Shown here one piece after another: positions 10,940 to 25,274 of a stretch of DNA of 64,000 nt. Every line of letters starts with the position of its first letter. The stretch's first letter is position 1. Origin of the DNA: Diogma glabrata (taxonomy: Eukaryota > Arthropoda > Insecta > Diptera > Cylindrotomidae); the NCBI GenBank assembly GCA_963693315.1, contig OY856186.1, forward strand, positions 233,557,046-233,621,045. The letters run 5' to 3'. Under the pieces are notes generated by a model. That model was given only the letters and a program-made list of their open reading frames with translations. It ran no database searches and was not told the origin of the DNA. A program made the position numbers and the translations under genes.

Positions 10940-13900
10940 TATGTTTTTTATTGTTTTATTTAAATTTTTTTTAAATAACATTAAAATTGTTGTTTTTTTA
11001 TTCATAAATACATAAAACTCATAAATATTTCGTTTTACGAATTTTAAATGGATCGAATGTAGGTTTTTAAAGTAATTGCTGTCTTTTCCTATTTCGTTCA
11101 AATTATTATCATTTCGATATTAAAACGAAAATTAAATATTATTTAATTAAATATTTGACAGGCAGTGCTAAAAATTATATAATAGTGGTTTTCGATCGTT
11201 ATTTTCTATAATTTCTTTCCAGTGAAATAAAATAAAAACAAAAACTACTACATATTTGAATATTTCTCTTGCAAAAACAGATAAACAGCTTCATCGTAAA
11301 ATATCGTGTGACGTCATTACGAAGGTTTTATTCAGTTATTTGTAATTTTAATAAAATTTAGAATGCATTCAGGGGATTTTTTTAAAGTTATTCATAGTTT
11401 TTGTTTTAATGAAATCTTTTTTATTTTCAATTAGTCACAAGATATGTAATATGTATTATGAAAAATAGTTAGAATTTCGAAAGTTTCGTGGAGCATTTTT
11501 TAAAGGAATAATTGATACATTAAATAGTAAAGTTGGTAAATGGTATTTATAATATGTTTATTAAAAAAGAAAAAAGTAAACAAATCGGTGAAGGTATAGT
11601 AGAACTTTTTTGCCAGCGAATTTTTGACAGATAGGACGCAGCAAAAGATAAAAGATGAGACAAAAAGTAAAACGAGATGCATTATTTATTTTGGGATAAA
11701 TTTGTTTACAAAACAATTATATTAGTTAAATTTCTACTCCTAGTTCGTACCATTTGTTTGTTGTGATATTTTTTTACATAGGCGTCGTTATTTTTATTAT
11801 AATTATTTTTAATTATGATAATTTTGTTATTTATACCTACAAAATCATTAATATTTTTACTATAGTTTTTGGTTTTATATTATAATTGTTTGAACTTCAA
11901 TAGTAATTTATTAATTTTATGCGTTTTTTTGTCCATTTCATGGGACTCCAAAAGTTTTTTTAATATTTTAATTCGAGACACTGAATTCCGCACATGCGCA
12001 TATCGCAATATGTACAGAAGAGCCAATTTTTGTATTCGTTTGTAAAAAAATTCTACTATACATAATTAAAGGTCTATTTCCTCACTTTTTGTCACAATAT
12101 TTCGTAAAATGCTTTCTTCAATTAAATTATACAATTTAACTGTAGATCAGTAAGATGTTAAACAATGAGTATTGGTCAATTTTTCTTTTCCAGTATTCAC
12201 CGCAAACGCGCTACATGAGAAAAAAATCTCAAAATTTTCAAAGGATTAGTATACCAAAGTATACCAAACACAACTTCCAATAATTTTAAGAATTGTCAAT
12301 GAAATTTTTCATTGTACTACAATTTAAATTTTTTAATTTGCTTATGGAATACATTAAGCATAATATGTAAAATGTATTCTAGCACATAAAAAACGTTTCG
12401 TTGTCATTGTCGATGTTGAGGGTTGTGAGAAAGGTTCGCGGTTCGCGGTTCAAGGGGTTCATGGTTCGAGGTTTTTGGCTATTTTTTTTATAGTACCTTA
12501 ACATTATTCCTTTTATTCATAAAAATTCCATTTACGGCATTTAAATTTTTCGATAAAGTAGTGTTTTAAAATTATAGTTGCGGAGCCCGCGGGATACCCC
12601 ATAGTATATAACATTTCTTTAATTGGTTTTCATTTTCAGAATAATTACATCTTCAAAAAAAAAATTATGATTATCATCATGTAAGTGTTTTGATAACGTT
12701 ATTATGTCTATACTATTATTAATATGTTGATTATGTTGACAAAATTTTTTGATTACACGTCAAAAAAAAGGTTTTGTCAATCTATTATTGTATTCAAACG
12801 TTACCTTCTAAAAGAAAGTTATGTACCAAATTACTTTGCAGGCACTTTGGAATATGATCTTTTAAATTTGAAAATACTGTTTTGGAAAATTAATAAAAAG
12901 CATTCCCAACAACTTTATCTTTATATTTTGATAATAGATATCTAATTTTTTTTAAAAAGAACATGTACAGGGAGTAGGAACGAAATTTGCATTTTTCCAA
13001 GGGCTGTATTTTGGACCCCGGGGCTGATATACAACTCTTTTTGGTTTTATTCGTTTAAGTGAGTGATTTTATACCAAATAAAAAAATCTTGGCGCCTAAG
13101 TAAATTCATTATGTTCAAAATTAAATACTTCAAATCAATATTTCAATAAATTTATCCTTCAAAATTTTTGTTATACAATTTTTTTTATAATTTTTCATTT
13201 TTTTTCAATCAATCACTTCCAAATTCAATAACTTCGATTCAATGCAAGCAAAGCAAGGGTTAGTTATGTTTTTTGATTATCAACACCGTTTTCATTATAT
13301 AGTTTGATTTCAAAGATATTGTGGAGAAAGAATATGTAAGACTTCTAGGAGTAGAAATTTAAAATAATATTGAATATAAAAAATTATGGTGCAAATTATG
13401 AAACTTTTTGCAATCCGTACAATTTTCGACCGATCTAGTTTTGAACTAATGAGAAAATTTTAAACTTTAAAAAAGTTTATCATTCTCATCAGGGTCGACT
13501 AGATAAACTACCAAAAAATGTCAACGCTTATATAAACCAAAAATTAGGTTACATTTCTAGCGAAGTATAAGAAAACAAAAAATTTACATAAACATATATT
13601 TAATAGATTCAGATTTAGTCAATTAGTTTCTCTAGTGATCACTGTTTTGTTTTTCTCTAGACATACTTGTATTGAATAACCAGCTCGTATCGGCGAGAAG
13701 AAGATGACTAGTCTTCACTTGTGTCTATTGACACATAATCCACAATTAATTTAGTAAATTATTTGTGATAAAACTTCACTCCGATGGAAAATCTTGCTAA
13801 TGAATTTGATTACTAACGCGTAGCAATTAGATTATTTGACAATTTTAAACAATCATATTATAGATGACTGAGGCTGCTCAAAATCAAATTGTTTCTACAT

Positions 13901-14869
13901 AAGTCAACAAACGTACATCACGTTATATCAGAGCAATGTTAGCGACTCATCATTTTACGATTCAAATATTAAACTGTAGAGCTGTCGTATTCCAGCAAGT
14001 TTCACTGAATTAATAATACATAATTAATAATAATTCTAAATAAAGTTGATTCCCCGATCATAAGCAAAATATGAAATAGCTTTCTGCCAATTGTCATAGT
14101 AAAAAAGTATTGTTCTATACGTTTTTCACAGTTAAAAAGAAGCTGAATATGTAATGGAAATTGCTAAACATAAAGGTCCTACGGAAGTTTCCATTAATAA
14201 AACAATGCAAAGCTTGATTTAAAGATAAATTTAATGGTCTTCCCATAAGCAAGTTGTTTTCAAACTTCTAGCCTACCAAGTTGTTTTCAAACTTCTACCA
14301 TTTCTATACAAAATAAATTATGATGTTAGAGTTGTACTAAAATTGGTAGTTTTGCATTAGAATTAGTTTTAATGCAACATATGCTTCGCAATTTAATAAT
14401 AACTTGCTTTACATAAGCCATATATAGCAAAGCTTGTATTAAAAATTGCAGTATTTTCTTAAACTGTGTACCCATGTTTTTGTTTATTAATTCTGAAAAA
14501 ACAGAAGGAATAGAAATATAGAATAGCGATAACGTAGCGATCCAAGTGACGTAAATAGCGATCCAAGAATATTCCAAACGGCCAGTATTTATCGAACATT
14601 ACTGTAATAAACGGACTGCATTTTCAACAGCATCGCATTTTACTTCATTTTTTAGAGTAATTTGTGCAAAATAATGAAATTATATTTTATTTTCGCATGG
14701 CAATTATTCAATGTATTCGATTTATCCAAAATAATCAATGTATTTAATCTTCAAAAATATAAATATTTCAATTTGGTCATTATAGTTAGTATGTTGGTAT
14801 GTTGCACTGCATATAAGTTTGGTAAGGACCAATATTTACTATTTATCTATTTATGTATTTTATCTAGAA
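10940..14869. other. AT-rich non-coding stretch
   Basis: No gene, RNA or recognisable element. The only notable item is a short run of GGTTCGCGG-like units at 12430-12476. Open frames here (for example 12724-12945 and 14326-14577) lack any recognisable motif and have AT-driven composition. Confidence 0.5.
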
Positions 14870-15059
14870 CACATTAAAACGTTTAATATGTTTTATATGC
14901 AAAACAAATTAAATGTTTTAAAACTAAACGCTTAAAGTGTTTTAGTATTAAACGCTTAAAGTAGTTTAATCAAATAAAACACTTTAAAATGTTTAAAAAG
15001 TGACTACAAGCATTTAAACACTTTAAGTGTTTTAAAATAAAACACTTGAGTTTGTAGTG
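14870..15059 (-). repeat. Right arm of the 7-kb inverted pair
   Basis: It ends TTGAGTTTGTAGTG, the inverse of the start of the arm at 8017, and is packed with AAACGCTTAAAGTGTTTT-like words. The flanking bases do not match those beside 8017, so the element interpretation is unproven. From 15060 to 15798 I see nothing else. Confidence 0.5.
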
Positions 15060-16228
15060 CACAAAGTGAAATCAATGGTAAACAAGAATAAAATCAAAAC
15101 AAAACATATTGCAGCTCTATCATAAATTTTCCTACCCAAATATTTTACATAATATCTTTTCTTGAGACAATAACATAGGTCAACGTTAATAACTAAAATG
15201 TTTATATTGTTTTTGTACATTATGAACACATTTGTAAAGCTAAAACAATCAACAAGTTGAGATGTAAATAAATTTATAAAAATAATGAAGAAAATTTGTT
15301 GAATACAATTTTAATGAATTAAAAAATAATGAAGGAACTAAAGTTGACTTGACTTATTTATACAGAACAAATGTTTGATCAACAGCAAAAAATAATTATT
15401 AAATAAAACTTCAAAATTTCATGCACGCCATCTACTTTAAAGTCTACACAAAACTTTTCTGCACGTTTTGTGCATCCATTTATTATTCTTTTCAATTTCA
15501 AACTCATTCAAAGAAATAAATTCAATATGTGATTTCTGCTTTTTATTTTAGAAAACTATATGAAAATGTAAAATTATTGTATGTAAATTCAAAAGATTTT
15601 CATAGTTTGTAAAGTTTTTTATTTTTCACGAATTTTGTGCTGTGTTGTTTAACCACACAACAAATACAAAATGAAAACAAACAAAAAAACATCAATTTCA
15701 TAAAAATAATTTGAATATGATGTGTAACATTTGAATATATGGTTTTAAAAATGTACTACAAAACAAAAATCATTTCAATTTTACACGTGTAAACAGTTAC
15801 TTCGGTCTGAAAGACCCAAGTATTACATTCATGAGCCAAAAGTGAAATTCTTACCCCCACTTTTTTTGGCATTTCTCGACGTTTTAGGACCTACTGATTC
15901 TAAAAAAGCAAAAAAAAAAATGTATGTCTGTCTGTCGGCCGGCCGGCCGTCCGTCCGTCCGTCATTACCTACGCTGAAGGGAAAACGGCTGGAGGGATTT
16001 CAAAATTTTTTTTTTCTAAAAATAAGTATTCACAAGGGACAGGTCCGAAAGGACGCTGTGTTCGATGACTGTGCCGGAAGTGTGTCAAAAAATCATTATG
16101 TGTGTCAAAAATAGCAAATTTTCATATTTTTGGCTTAAAAAACGTTCATTTTAAGTGATTACGAGTAGGAACATTAAATTTGGAGAAATCTTGGTCGGGA
16201 TTGGTATGTGAGATCAAAAACTAGATTA

Positions 16229-16770
16229 CTGCATTATAAGTTTGTCAAAAAAATGTTGTCAAGTGTGTCAAAAGAAAGATTTTTATTTATTTTTTACCCA
16301 ATTTTTTGGAAAAAAAATAAAATTAATTGTTTGTTTGAAATGAAGTTTTATTATTATTATTGAGAATTATGGCATTATAAGTTTGTCAAAAAAATGTTGT
16401 CAAGTGTGTCAAAAATTTTTTATTTATTTCTTTACCCAATTTTTCGGAAAAAAATAAAATTGTTTGTTTGAAATGAAATTTTATTATTATTATTGAGATT
16501 TATGGCATTATAAGTTTTTCAAAAAATGTTGTCAAGAGAGTCAAAAGAAAGGTTTTTATTTATTTTTTACCCAATTTTTTAGAAAAAAATAAAATTAATA
16601 GTTAGTATGACATGAAATTTTATTATTATTGAGAATTATGGCATTATAAGTTTGACAAAAAATAATGTCAAGTGTGTCAAAAAATGATTTCATTTATTTA
16701 TTTAGCCAATTTTTTGGAAAAAAAAAATGTTGTTTTTATGACGTAAATATAATTTAGAATGAAATTGGAC
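16229..16770 (+). repeat. 135-bp tandem repeat inside element F left arm
   Basis: About four units, each with GCATTATAAGTTTGTCAAAA, GTCAAGTGTGTCAAAA, TTTACCCAATTTTT and TTTTATTATTATT. The inverted counterpart is at 18190-18545 plus 37561-37594. Confidence 0.8.
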
Positions 16771-18567
16771 ATGGAAATTTTTGAATTCGTTATAGTTTTT
16801 GAAATATTTTTGGAATTTTGAAAAAGTTTGGATTTTTGATTATGTAATAATTTTTGCAATATTTTTAGAATTTCGGCAAAAGTTTTAAGTTTTGATTTTG
16901 TAAGAATTTTTGAAATATTTTTAGAATTTTGACAAATTTTTAATTTTTGATTTTATTATAATTTTTGGAATTTTGAAAAAATTTTCAATTTATGATTTTG
17001 TAATAATTTTTGCAATATTTTTAGAATTTTGGAAAAGTTTGAATTTTTAAGAATTTTTTAAATATTATTGGAATTTAGAAAAAATTTAAATATTTGATTT
17101 TATTCTAATTTTTGGAATATTTTTGGAATTATGAAAAAGTTTGATTTTATTTAATTTAACAATATTTTTGGAATTTGGATTATATTTTTCCGGCCACGTA
17201 TTGATGTTCCGTGTTAGTTTTGTAATAAATAGCCCCTCCATATTTATTATATTGTTTTTCATACCAATAAATATAACTTTATTGATTTTCAATTTTAATA
17301 TTAATATTGGTGGATAGTGAAAAGGGTAAATAAAAATTAAAAAAATAATATAAAATTTTAGAAATAAATCAAAAACGATGCTTTTGCTAATTGCAAAATA
17401 ATTGTTTTGGACTCAAAGTCAAAATCAAAAATATGGAGGGGCTGAAATCTCACAGCTCTGAGATATTAAGACTTCGGTCTGGGTTAAGGATTTTGATATA
17501 GTTTTCGGCAAAAAACTTTTATGAGGACATGGTTTTAAGTTTTGGGCAGCGATGTATATCAAACATAACTCTTTTTTAAAGTACAAGTATTTTTTTATCT
17601 CTGTTTAGAAATTTATTACAAAAGTAACACGAAACATCAATACGTTACCGGAAAATTATAACAGATCATAAATTAACATAATTTAGTGAAAAGACGATAC
17701 ACTCAGCAAACTACTCAAAAACCTCTCCATTTAGCGTTTTGAGAAAATATTACAAAATAACAAATTCATATTTCTTTCAAAATTCCAAAAATATTGTAAA
17801 AATTAAATAAAATCAAACTTTTTTCAAAATTCCAAAAATTAGAATAAAATCAAATATTTAAAATTTTTCTAAATTCCAATAATATTCCAAAAATTCATAA
17901 AATTCAAACTTTTCCAAAATTCTAAAAATATTGCAAAAATTATTACAAAACCAAAAATTCAAACTTTTTTCAAAATTCCAAAAATTATAATAAAATCAAA
18001 AATTTTAAATTTTTCAAAATTCTAAAAATATTCCAAAAATTCTTACAAAATCAAAAATTCAAACTTTTTCCAAAATACTAAAAATATGGCAAATATTATT
18101 ACAAAATGAAAAATACAAACTTTTTTCAAAATTCCAAAAATATTTGAAACACTATAAGAAATTAAAAAATTTCCATGTCCAATTTCATTTTCAATTACAT
18201 TTACGTCATAGAAACAGCTACACTTTTTTTTCCAAAAAATTGGCTAAAAAAATAAATGAAATCATTTTTTTGACACACTTGACATTATTTTTTTGACAAT
18301 CTTATAATGCCATAATTCTCAATAATAATAAAATTTCATGTCAAACAAATAATTAATATAATTTTTTTCCAACAAATTGGGTAAAGAAATAAATAAAAAT
18401 CTTTCTTTTGACACACTTGACAACATTTTTTTGACAAAATTATAATGCCATAATTTTCAATAATAATAATAAAATTTCATGTCATATATTTTATTAATTT
18501 TATTTTTTTCCATAAAATTAGGTAAAAAATAAATAAAAATCTTTCTTTTTTTTTTTTTTTTTTTTTT

Positions 18568-18802
18568 CTTTATTTAATTTTAGAATCATTTAAATTATAA
18601 AATTTGTGTAGATTCAAATGGCTCAGATTACTACTCTAGACAAAGAGAAAAAAGAAATTACTTATTAACTATGATATACTTAATTGGTAAGTTAATAATA
18701 ACAATTTATTATAAAATTATTATAAAATTATTAAAGTTAAATACACTGTATTTGCTTTATATGCAATGTAGTACTATTAGACAATATCAATAATAAAACC
18801 CC
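18568..18802 (-). other. LINE-A 3' UTR (distal part)
   Basis: Minus-strand AT-rich sequence between the LTR element and the poly(A) tail. It ends with ACCCC at 18798-18802, the left copy of the 5-bp duplication made by the LTR element. Confidence 0.75.
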
Positions 18803-21800
18803 TGTTCACGCATTATCGTGAATTGTTAAATAGTTTACCTGAAAAATCAAAATATTTTAAATTAGGATCAAAACAAAACCAATTAAAGATTTATAAAATT
18901 ATGCAAAACATTACCAAAACAATCCTTTTGAAATGTCAACGAAACTTTCAATTTTGAATTGACGTGTTCGGTATATTTTGATCATTCATTCGATATTTTC
19001 AATTTTCACATTGAATTTATGTGTTCGTTATTCTATATTATTAATTCGATAGTTTCGAGATCGTTGGTAAACTTGACAGCTGTGATTTGTAGAGTTTTGG
19101 CTTTCTATAAAATGGACTGTTTTTGGTAGTTTTGCTCTCTTATTCTTCGAATCGATACCTGAATATCAAGACTGTGTTTTTATTGTGAAAAATAAAATTG
19201 TAAATTAATGTAACAAATAAATTAGTTAATTGTTAAAATAAAGTTAAATTAATTTGTAAATCGTACAATGGAAATACTTGGTGTTTTCAATTAAAATATC
19301 ATCGTAGTATTGGATGATTAACAAAGGGTTGATGAAATCACGCTGTCTCTCCGCCATTGTTAAGCAACAAACAAAACCAAAAAGCTAAGTATTCTCTAAT
19401 TATTTCCGTGTCATCTTGTGGTATATAAAAATTACTTGTTCCAGTTATCATTAATTATAAAGCAGTCGTGATTTATCATAGAATTCGTCGATTACAACAA
19501 TTTTAACAAATTAAATGTTCCAGTCATTGTCAAATATAAATTGTTAAATATAAGCAAGATTCTTCGTTATGCAATTTGAGTGTTCCAGTCATCGTTAATG
19601 TGAACCAGTCTTGATGTATCATAAGTTTTAAAGGACATTTATTCTTCGTTTATAAAATGTTCAAATTCTTCGTTTACAATTAAATTGTTTGCTTCATCAT
19701 GTTAGCAAGATTCATTGATTACAATAATTTAAGTACTCCAGTCATCGTTAATTATACGCAGTGGTGATTTATCATAGAATTCGTCGATTACAACAATTTG
19801 AATGTTCCAGTCAGCATTAATTATGAACCAGGCGTGATTTATCATAAGTTTTAAAGCAAGATTCATCGATTACAATAATTTAAGTACTCCAGTCATCGTT
19901 AAATATAAAACATCAAGCAGTCTTGATGTATCATAAGTTTTAAGGACATTCACTCTTCGTTATAAAATGTTCTAATTCTTCGTCTACAGTTAAATTGTTT
20001 TGCTTCACCAATATAAGCAAGATTCGTCGATTACAACAATTTAAGTGTTCCAGTCAACATTAAATATAAAGCAGTCTGCATTTATCATAAGTTTTAGAGA
20101 CATTTACTCTTCGTTTACAAAATGTTTTAATTCTTCGTTTACAATCAAATTGTTTTGCTTCACCAATATAAGCAAGATTCTTCGTTTATGCAATTTGAGT
20201 GTTCCAGTCATCGTTGTTTATGAAGCAGTCTTGATGTATCATAATTTTTAAGGACATTTACTCTTCGTTTATAAAATGTTCTAATTCCTCGTCTACAATT
20301 AAATTGTTTACTTCATCATATTAGCAAGATTCATTGATTACAATAATTTAAGTACTCCAGTCATCGTTGATTATAAAGCAGTCGTGATTTATCATAGAAT
20401 TCATCGATTACAACATTTTTAAGTATTCCAGTCATCGTTAAATATAAAACATCAAGCAGTCTTGATGTATCATAAGTTTTAACGACATTTACTCTTCGTT
20501 TATGAAATGTTCTGATTCTTCGTTTACTATTGAATCACTTGCTTCATCAACATAAGCGGAAGTCATCGATTACAACAATTTTAAGTATTCCAGTCATCGT
20601 TAAATATAAAACATCAAGCAGTCTTGATGTATCATAAGTTTTAAGGACATTCACTCTTCGTTATAAAATGTTCTAATTCTTCGTCTACAGTTAAATTGTT
20701 TGCTTCACCAATATAAGCAAGATTCGTCGATTACAACAATTTAAGTGTTCCAGTCAACATTAAATATAAAGCAGTCTGCATTTATCATAAGTTTTAGAGA
20801 CATTTACTCTTCGTTTACAAAATGTTTTAATTCTTCGTTTACAATCAAATTGTTTTGCTTCACCAATATAAGCAAGATTCTTCGTTTATGCAATTTGAGT
20901 GTTCCAGTCATCGTTGTTTATGAAGCAGTCTTGATGTATCATAATTTTTAAGGACATTTACTCTTCGTTTATAAAATGTTCTAATTCCTCGTCTACAATT
21001 AAATTGTTTACTTCATCATATTAGCAAGATTCATTGATTACAATAATTTAAGTACTCCAGTCATCGTTGATTATAAAGCAGTCGTGATTTATCATAGAAT
21101 TCATCGATTACAACATTTTTAAGTATTCCAGTCATCGTTAAATATAAAACATCAAGCAGTCTTGATGTATCATAAGTTTTAACGACATTTACTCTTCGTT
21201 TATGAAATGTTCTGATTCTTCGTTTACTATTGAATCACTTGCTTCATCAACATGAGCGGAAGTCATCGATTACAGCAATTTAAGTATTCCAGTCATCATT
21301 AATTGTGAAGCAGTTTGATGTATTATTAGTTTAAGGGCATTTATTCTTCGGTTACAAAATGTTCTAATTCGTCGTTTACAATTGAATTGTTCAAATTAAA
21401 TGTTCCAGTCATTGTCAAACATAAATTGTTGAATATAAGCAAGATTCTTCGTTTATGCAATTTGAGTGTTCCAGTCATCGTTAATGTGAACCAGTCTTGA
21501 TGTATCATAAGTTTTAAAGGACATTTATTCTTCGTTTATAAAATGTTCAAATTCTTCGTTTACAATTAAATTGTTTGCTTCAACATATAAGCAAGATTCA
21601 TCGATTACAATAATTTAAGTACTCCAGTCATCGTTAATTATACGCAGTGGTGATTTATCATAGAAGTCGTCGATTACAACAATTTGAATGTTCCAGTCAG
21701 CATTAATTATGAACCAGGCGTGATTTATCATAAGTTTTAAAGGCATTTATTCTTCGTTTCTAAAATGTTCTAATTCGTCGTTTACAATTGAATTGCTTTC

Positions 21801-22127
21801 TTCAACAATAAAAGCAGACTTTGATTCTTATAATTTAAGTGTTCCAGACTTCGTTAAATATGAATCAGTCTTGATTTATCATAGGTATATAAATGTCTAC
21901 ACTTCGTGTACCAGCTGTTCCAGTTCTTCGTTAACAACTCAATTAGTTGTTTCATCATATGCCAACACTTCGTGTACTTCAACAATAGTCTGTACCAGTT
22001 TGTAATCAGTATTGAATTAAAAGGAAATTCTCAAGAGCCGAATCGAAGTTTTTTATCGTTATGAAAGTTGATGCTCCTTCAACCCTTAATCTTCAATTCC
22101 ACAATACAGTCCACTAAGAAGCATTCA
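18803..22127 (+). repeat. 5' LTR of the BEL/Pao-like element
   Basis: The LTR is unusually long and consists mostly of tandem units near 190 bp with the recurring words TTCCAGTCATCGTTAA, GATGTATCATAAGTTTTAA and ACTCTTCGTTTATAAAATG. A 700-bp block (about 19893-20592) is duplicated in tandem (about 20593-21300), differing by one indel. The first bases form a hairpin, TTCACG-cattat-CGTGAA. Open frames of 68-70 codons here repeat with the units and carry no domain, so they are not called as genes. Confidence 0.85.
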
Positions 22128-22130
22128 TTT

Positions 22131-22147
22131 TGGTCCTTCGAGCCGGA
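22131..22147 (+). promoter_or_regulatory. Primer binding site (tRNA-Tyr type)
   Basis: TGGTCCTTCGAGCCGGA is the reverse complement of the conserved 3' acceptor and T-arm end of eukaryotic tRNA-Tyr including CCA. It lies three bases downstream of the 5' LTR. This fixes the plus orientation of the element. Confidence 0.8.
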
Positions 22148-25100
22148 CATTTACGCAGCTCGTCTCAAAATAACTTCGGAAGAAATAAGACCAACCAACG
22201 TTTTTGGATAATTTAAGGTACCATTTAGTATAATTTATAAGTAACTTAATTATTTAAATTTTCGTCAAATATCATTAACATTATGCATTTCTCTAGCATT
22301 TATATTGTCATTGTTTATTAACACGACTTGCGTGATCATATAATCGTGACTTTTTCGGGACATTCACTACTACGGGGTGTACAATATCGCTCAGTCGATT
22401 GTTTAATTGTCTATGGTGGATGACTTGTCGGATTGTTCCATTCTATTGACATATTCCGTTCTGAACAATGTTCATCCGTTTTTCTCTTCGATATTAATTT
22501 TCCATAGGTTAACATGCCGGACTCCCCTGACGTAGACCTCTTGAAAAAACAACGTCGTACAAAATCTCGTCACACCTGAATGGAATTTGAATTCCAAAAT
22601 AATTTTGTTGTCATCGTTAATATTTTTAAAAAAATCTTTATACATCTCGTCGTATTCTAATGGAATTTGAATTCCAAAATAAATTTCTTATTTTCATTAA
22701 TATTTTAATTCAGTTCGTCGTACTTTAATGGAATTTGAGTTCCAAATAAATTTGTTGTCGTCGCTACTATGTTGAAAATCGTTATTCATTTTTCGTCGTA
22801 CCTTGTTGGAATGCGATTTTTCGTTAATAGTTGGAGTCACTATTCGTTTTCGTCGTACTTAGTAGAATGTGATTTCCAGATATAATTGTTGCCGTCGCTA
22901 ATATTTTGAAAATCGTTATTTATTTTTCGTCGTACCTTGTTGGAATGTGATTTTTCGTTAATAGTTGGAGTCACTATTCGTTTTCGTCGTACTTAGTAGA
23001 ATGTGATTTCCAGATATAATTGTTGTCGTCGCTACTATGTTGAAAATCGTTATTTATTTTTCGTCGTACCTTGTTGGGATGCGATTTTTCGTTAATAGTT
23101 GGAGTCACTATTCGTTTCGTCGTACTTAGTAGAATGTGATTTCCAGATACAATTGTTGTCTTCGTTAATATTTTAGAAAATCGTTCTGTCGTATTTTTAA
23201 ATCATTCGTCGTACCTTATTAGATTAATTGTTATTTTTAGGATTCTGTTATATTATGTATTATATTCATCGGATTCTAGTAGATTAAATAGCATATTCAT
23301 CGGATGTTCCAATATTAAATTACCAATTTATTCATCGGATCATTTCAAAATCACCGTTTTTAGGTGTGGAGTAATTAATTAGTTAATCCACATCGTTCGT
23401 CAATCAACATGGAAGTTTTGATATTGGTTTGTCCAACATTCGCTGGTATTTGGATGTGTTAGCTTCATTAATTTTTCGTCGTTCTCCTTGTTGCTATCAT
23501 AATTCCAACAGATGTTCACTCTTGTCTCATTCTTCGTTGCCTTGGCAGAGTGTGCCTCACAGCCCACCTTCGTCGTATAGTCGTTGAGACAAAATCAAAC
23601 AAATTTCTTCAATGTGAATTAGCTCTGACCTTGCTAATAGGCATACATGCCTCATTTGTAGTAATTGGTTATTCGTCATATCTTACTAGAATTCGTTTCT
23701 CAATTTAATGTTCATCAATAGTTGTAGTCATTATTCGTTTCGTCGTACTTAGTAGAATGTGATTTCCGAATAAAATTGTTGTTCGTTTATATTTTAGATA
23801 TTTTTCTCGTACGTTTCGCCGTACCCTAACACCATTCATCGTATTTTATTAGTTTGATTGTTATATTTTTAGGAACCTGTTAAATTATTTTATACCCATT
23901 AAATTCTAGTAGATTAAATACTATTCATCGCATGTTACATTATTGAATTACCAACTCATTCATCAAATCCTGTCAAATTCATCGTTATTAGATGTGAAAT
24001 AATTAGTTATTCAATTCACATCGGTCATCAGTTAACATGGAAGGTTTTATATTGGTTCGTCGAACATCCGCTGGTATCTGGATGTGTTAGCTTCATTAAT
24101 GTTTCGCCGTTCTCCTTGTTGCTATCATAATTCCAACAGATGTTCACTCTTGTCTCATTCTTCGTTGCCATGGCAGAGTGTGTCTGACAGCCCACTTTCG
24201 TCATATAGTCGTTGAGACAAAATCAAACAATTTTTCCAATGTTAACCAATGTGTCCTTGCAAAATGGCTAACATGCCTCATTTGTATTTAGTAGTGTTCG
24301 TCATTAGAATTCGTTTTAATTCAATTTGGTAGTTAATGGTTCGGTAGTATCTTAAGCCGTTATAGGTTTAATTATAATTTAATAAAATGTTTGTCTTCAG
24401 TAGGAATTAAAGTCATTAGTTATTTTCACGCGTCTTTCGTCTAGTTTATGTTACAAACCGAAAATGATTTCGTTTGAATTAGAATTTTATATTTTGTCAT
24501 TTCCGTCTGCCAAATTGATAATTCAGGTTGTAGCACCGAGCTTTAATCGTTGACATTTAACTTTTGCAGGCCCCCTCTATTAGCTCAAGATGCGTGCTCA
24601 AATACAACTGACAAATGGTTCATATGCATGTTCGCGTATTTCGTCTCAAAGCAGTCCAGTTGGAAATCGGTATTAACTCATCAGCTGATCCTTTTAGAGC
24701 TTGGTTTCGTCGTATGTATGGTATCACGTAGCGGATTGTGATGTTTTTAAAAATTCTGCTTCCACAACATTGCCAACTTCATTGAAGCTCGTAATCTTCA
24801 GCATATCCAACAAGCAGCATTCATGTGGTCTACTCTTCGTCACAGAGTGTGTCCGACAACCCAATTTCGTTGTATAATCGTTGTGTCATTTTAAATTGAG
24901 CCTATTGTCATTTCCATTAACCCAGCTGAATCCATTCTGAAACGCTCAGTAGCACGAATCAGCGTAATCTCACATCTTGATGTTGAAGATTTGCAGCAGT
25001 TTGTTGTATCAAGTAATTACAAACTAGTGGTGGTTTATATTTCACTAATTAATATTTGCAATCGTCCACGTAACTCAAGCAACAATGTTCTGCGACCAGT

Positions 25101-25274
25101 CTGTTCAGTCTGACAAGTCACTCACCTCGACTACAGTGATCCCTGAATATTCATACACTTAAAATTTACTTTAGTTGCTGTCCGTAACTGGTTTTAAGGG
25201 ATTACGTAATTGCAACCATGTCGCAGCCTGGACCGTTTCATTTTGTTAAAGTAAATACTTTAAGGTCGCCAGTA
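22148..25274 (+). other. Non-coding interior of the BEL/Pao-like element
   Basis: No protein frame longer than about 60 codons. Two layers of repetition are visible. About three and a half units of about 130 bp (22780-23190) contain CGTCGTACTTAGTAGAATGT and GTTGAAAATCGTTATT. A block of about 620 bp (about 23180-23800) recurs imperfectly at about 23800-24420 with the shared words GCTGGTATTTGGATGTGTTA and CCAACAGATGTTCACTC. No clear polypurine tract precedes the 3' LTR; the last bases are AAGGTCGCCAGTA. Confidence 0.7.

Noticed and set aside
15842..16114. 90-codon frame at the start of element F
   Set aside because: It is interrupted or differs in other copies of the terminal module, and the GRPSVRPSLPT part is a CCGTC microsatellite.
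16229..16770. CRISPR-like array of regular repeats
   Set aside because: Units are 135 bp, fully repeated without unique spacers, in a eukaryotic context.
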